Assembly: GCA_905215115.1 (NCBI GenBank)
Contig: CAJMOP010000112.1
Coordinates: 1-6,596 of the forward strand
Reading direction: 5' to 3'
Source of the DNA: an uncultured bacterium
GTDB taxonomy: Bacteria; Actinomycetota; Coriobacteriia; Coriobacteriales; Coriobacteriaceae
Length of the DNA stretch: 6,596 nt
Part shown: positions 6,264-6,596 of the stretch, piece after piece
Position numbering within the stretch: the first letter of the stretch is position 1
Layout of the letters: every line of letters starts with the position of its first letter
The notes under the pieces: model-generated
The model's input: the letters and a program-made list of their open reading frames with translations, nothing else
Database searches by the model: none
Told to the model about the DNA's origin: nothing
Program-made: the position numbers and the translations under genes

Positions 6264-6279
6264 AAAACCTCCCGGAAAG
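6220..6279 (+). repeat. Direct repeat, copy B (right of the toxin-antitoxin cassette)
   Basis: Partner of 5100-5159, same orientation, 46 of 60 identical with no gaps. Unlike copy A, it continues into a complete terminator hairpin whose left arm is the last 16 bases of the repeat. Its orientation means the lost gene ran rightward, toward ligA, and would have shared this terminator with ligA. Confidence 0.6.
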
Positions 6280-6302
6280 CATCAACCTTTCCGGGAGGTT
6301 TT
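6264..6302. terminator. Intrinsic terminator of ligA, likely bidirectional
   Basis: AAAACCTCCCGGAAAG (6264-6279) and CTTTCCGGGAGGTTTT (6287-6302) form a perfect 16-bp stem around a 7-nt loop CATCAAC. On the minus strand, the direction of ligA, the stem lies about 20 nt past the stop and ends in TTTTTATTT, a textbook intrinsic terminator. On the plus strand the right arm ends in TTTTC, so rightward transcripts from copy B would also stop. Confidence 0.9.
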
Positions 6303-6322
6303 CTAATTTGATTATCGATGTC

Positions 6323-6596
6323 CTAAGCCTGAGGCACCTGACCAGTCGCCAAGATCTGCTCGAGTGTGTCCTCATCCAACACGGGCACACCCAGCTGCTC
6401 GGCCTTGGTGAGCTTGGAGCCCGCTTTGGGACCGGCGACCAGATAGCTCGTCTTCTTTGAAACACTGCCCGAAACCTTGGCGCCAAGCACCTTGAGCGCC
6501 GCGCCCGCCTCGTCGCGGGTGCGGTTGACGAGCGTGCCGGTGAGCACGAAGGTCAGACCCGCGAGTGGCCGTGCGTCGGCAATCTCGCCTGCCACG
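6323..6596 (-). CDS. ligA: NAD-dependent DNA ligase LigA, C-terminal BRCT domain (N-terminal part beyond window)
   Basis: The last 90 residues of LigA, which seals nicks in duplex DNA during replication and repair using NAD+. The visible part is the BRCT domain: LAGLTFVLTGTL, RDEAGAALKVLGAKVSGSVSKKTSYLVAG, then KAGSKLTKAEQLGVPVLDEDTLEQIL. The TSYLVAG...GSKLTKAEQLGV run is the typical LigA version of this domain. The adenylation, OB-fold, zinc-finger and helix-hairpin-helix regions are off the right edge. The GTG near 6595 encodes an internal Val, not a start. The gene ends with TAG at 6325-6323 and is followed by a strong terminator. A BRCT domain of another protein is possible but less likely. 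Confidence 0.9.
   Translation of the reverse strand, partial: VAGEIADARPLAGLTFVLTGTLVNRTRDEAGAALKVLGAKVSGSVSKKTSYLVAGPKAGSKLTKAEQLGVPVLDEDTLEQILATGQVPQA

Noticed and set aside
5100..6279. Composite transposon or recent insertion sequence around the toxin-antitoxin genes
   Set aside because: There is no transposase, no terminal inverted repeats and no exact target duplication. The flanking repeats are about 23 percent diverged and look like old gene ends.
6593..6595. GTG as a start codon of a small 90-aa protein at the right edge
   Set aside because: The sequence is the BRCT end of LigA, which extends beyond the window; this GTG encodes an internal valine.

Overview
The window is GC-rich, densely packed bacterial DNA. 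Its gene families and codon usage suggest a high-GC anaerobic Actinomycetota such as Collinsella or a related Coriobacteriia member. That assignment is an inference from style; no rRNA or lineage-specific marker is present. It appears to be a chromosomal locus of ordinary families: a heterodimeric ABC exporter, a MATE transporter, a Phd/PIN toxin-antitoxin pair and the end of ligA. I found no integrase, transposase, CRISPR array or tRNA.

Layout. Positions 1-3438 (minus strand) hold a two-gene ABC exporter operon. The promoter-proximal subunit (609 aa, GTG start at 3438) carries a degenerate ATPase domain. The second subunit starts at 1616, overlaps the first gene by 8 nt, and runs off the left edge just after its ABC signature. 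A near-consensus sigma-70-type promoter (3480-3507) drives the pair. Positions 3439-3699 form a divergent intergenic region that also holds a MerR-like promoter/operator facing right. Positions 3700-5046 (plus) encode a MATE-family transporter. The MATE gene converges on a minus-strand toxin-antitoxin operon: a Phd/YefM-like antitoxin (5657-6049) and a PIN-domain toxin (5238-5660), translationally coupled through ATGA. A bidirectional hairpin (5199-5239) separates MATE from the toxin. An AT-rich palindromic operator (6076-6116) lies upstream of the antitoxin. The right edge (6323-6596, minus) is the C-terminal BRCT domain of NAD-dependent DNA ligase, followed by a perfect 16-bp terminator hairpin.

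How the parts relate. The two transport systems are divergently transcribed, and each has its own candidate control element, so they need not be co-regulated. The toxin-antitoxin pair is a self-contained cassette with its own autoregulatory-looking promoter. It lies between two related 60-bp stretches (5100-5159 and 6220-6279; 46 of 60 identical without gaps by manual alignment). Both read as the last codons of a lost gene plus the left arm of its terminator. This structure is the least explained feature of the window and suggests that the interval between MATE and ligA was remodelled around the cassette. No stretch over 300 bases lacks a gene; the three intergenic regions (about 261, 191 and 273 bases) are covered by the entries below.
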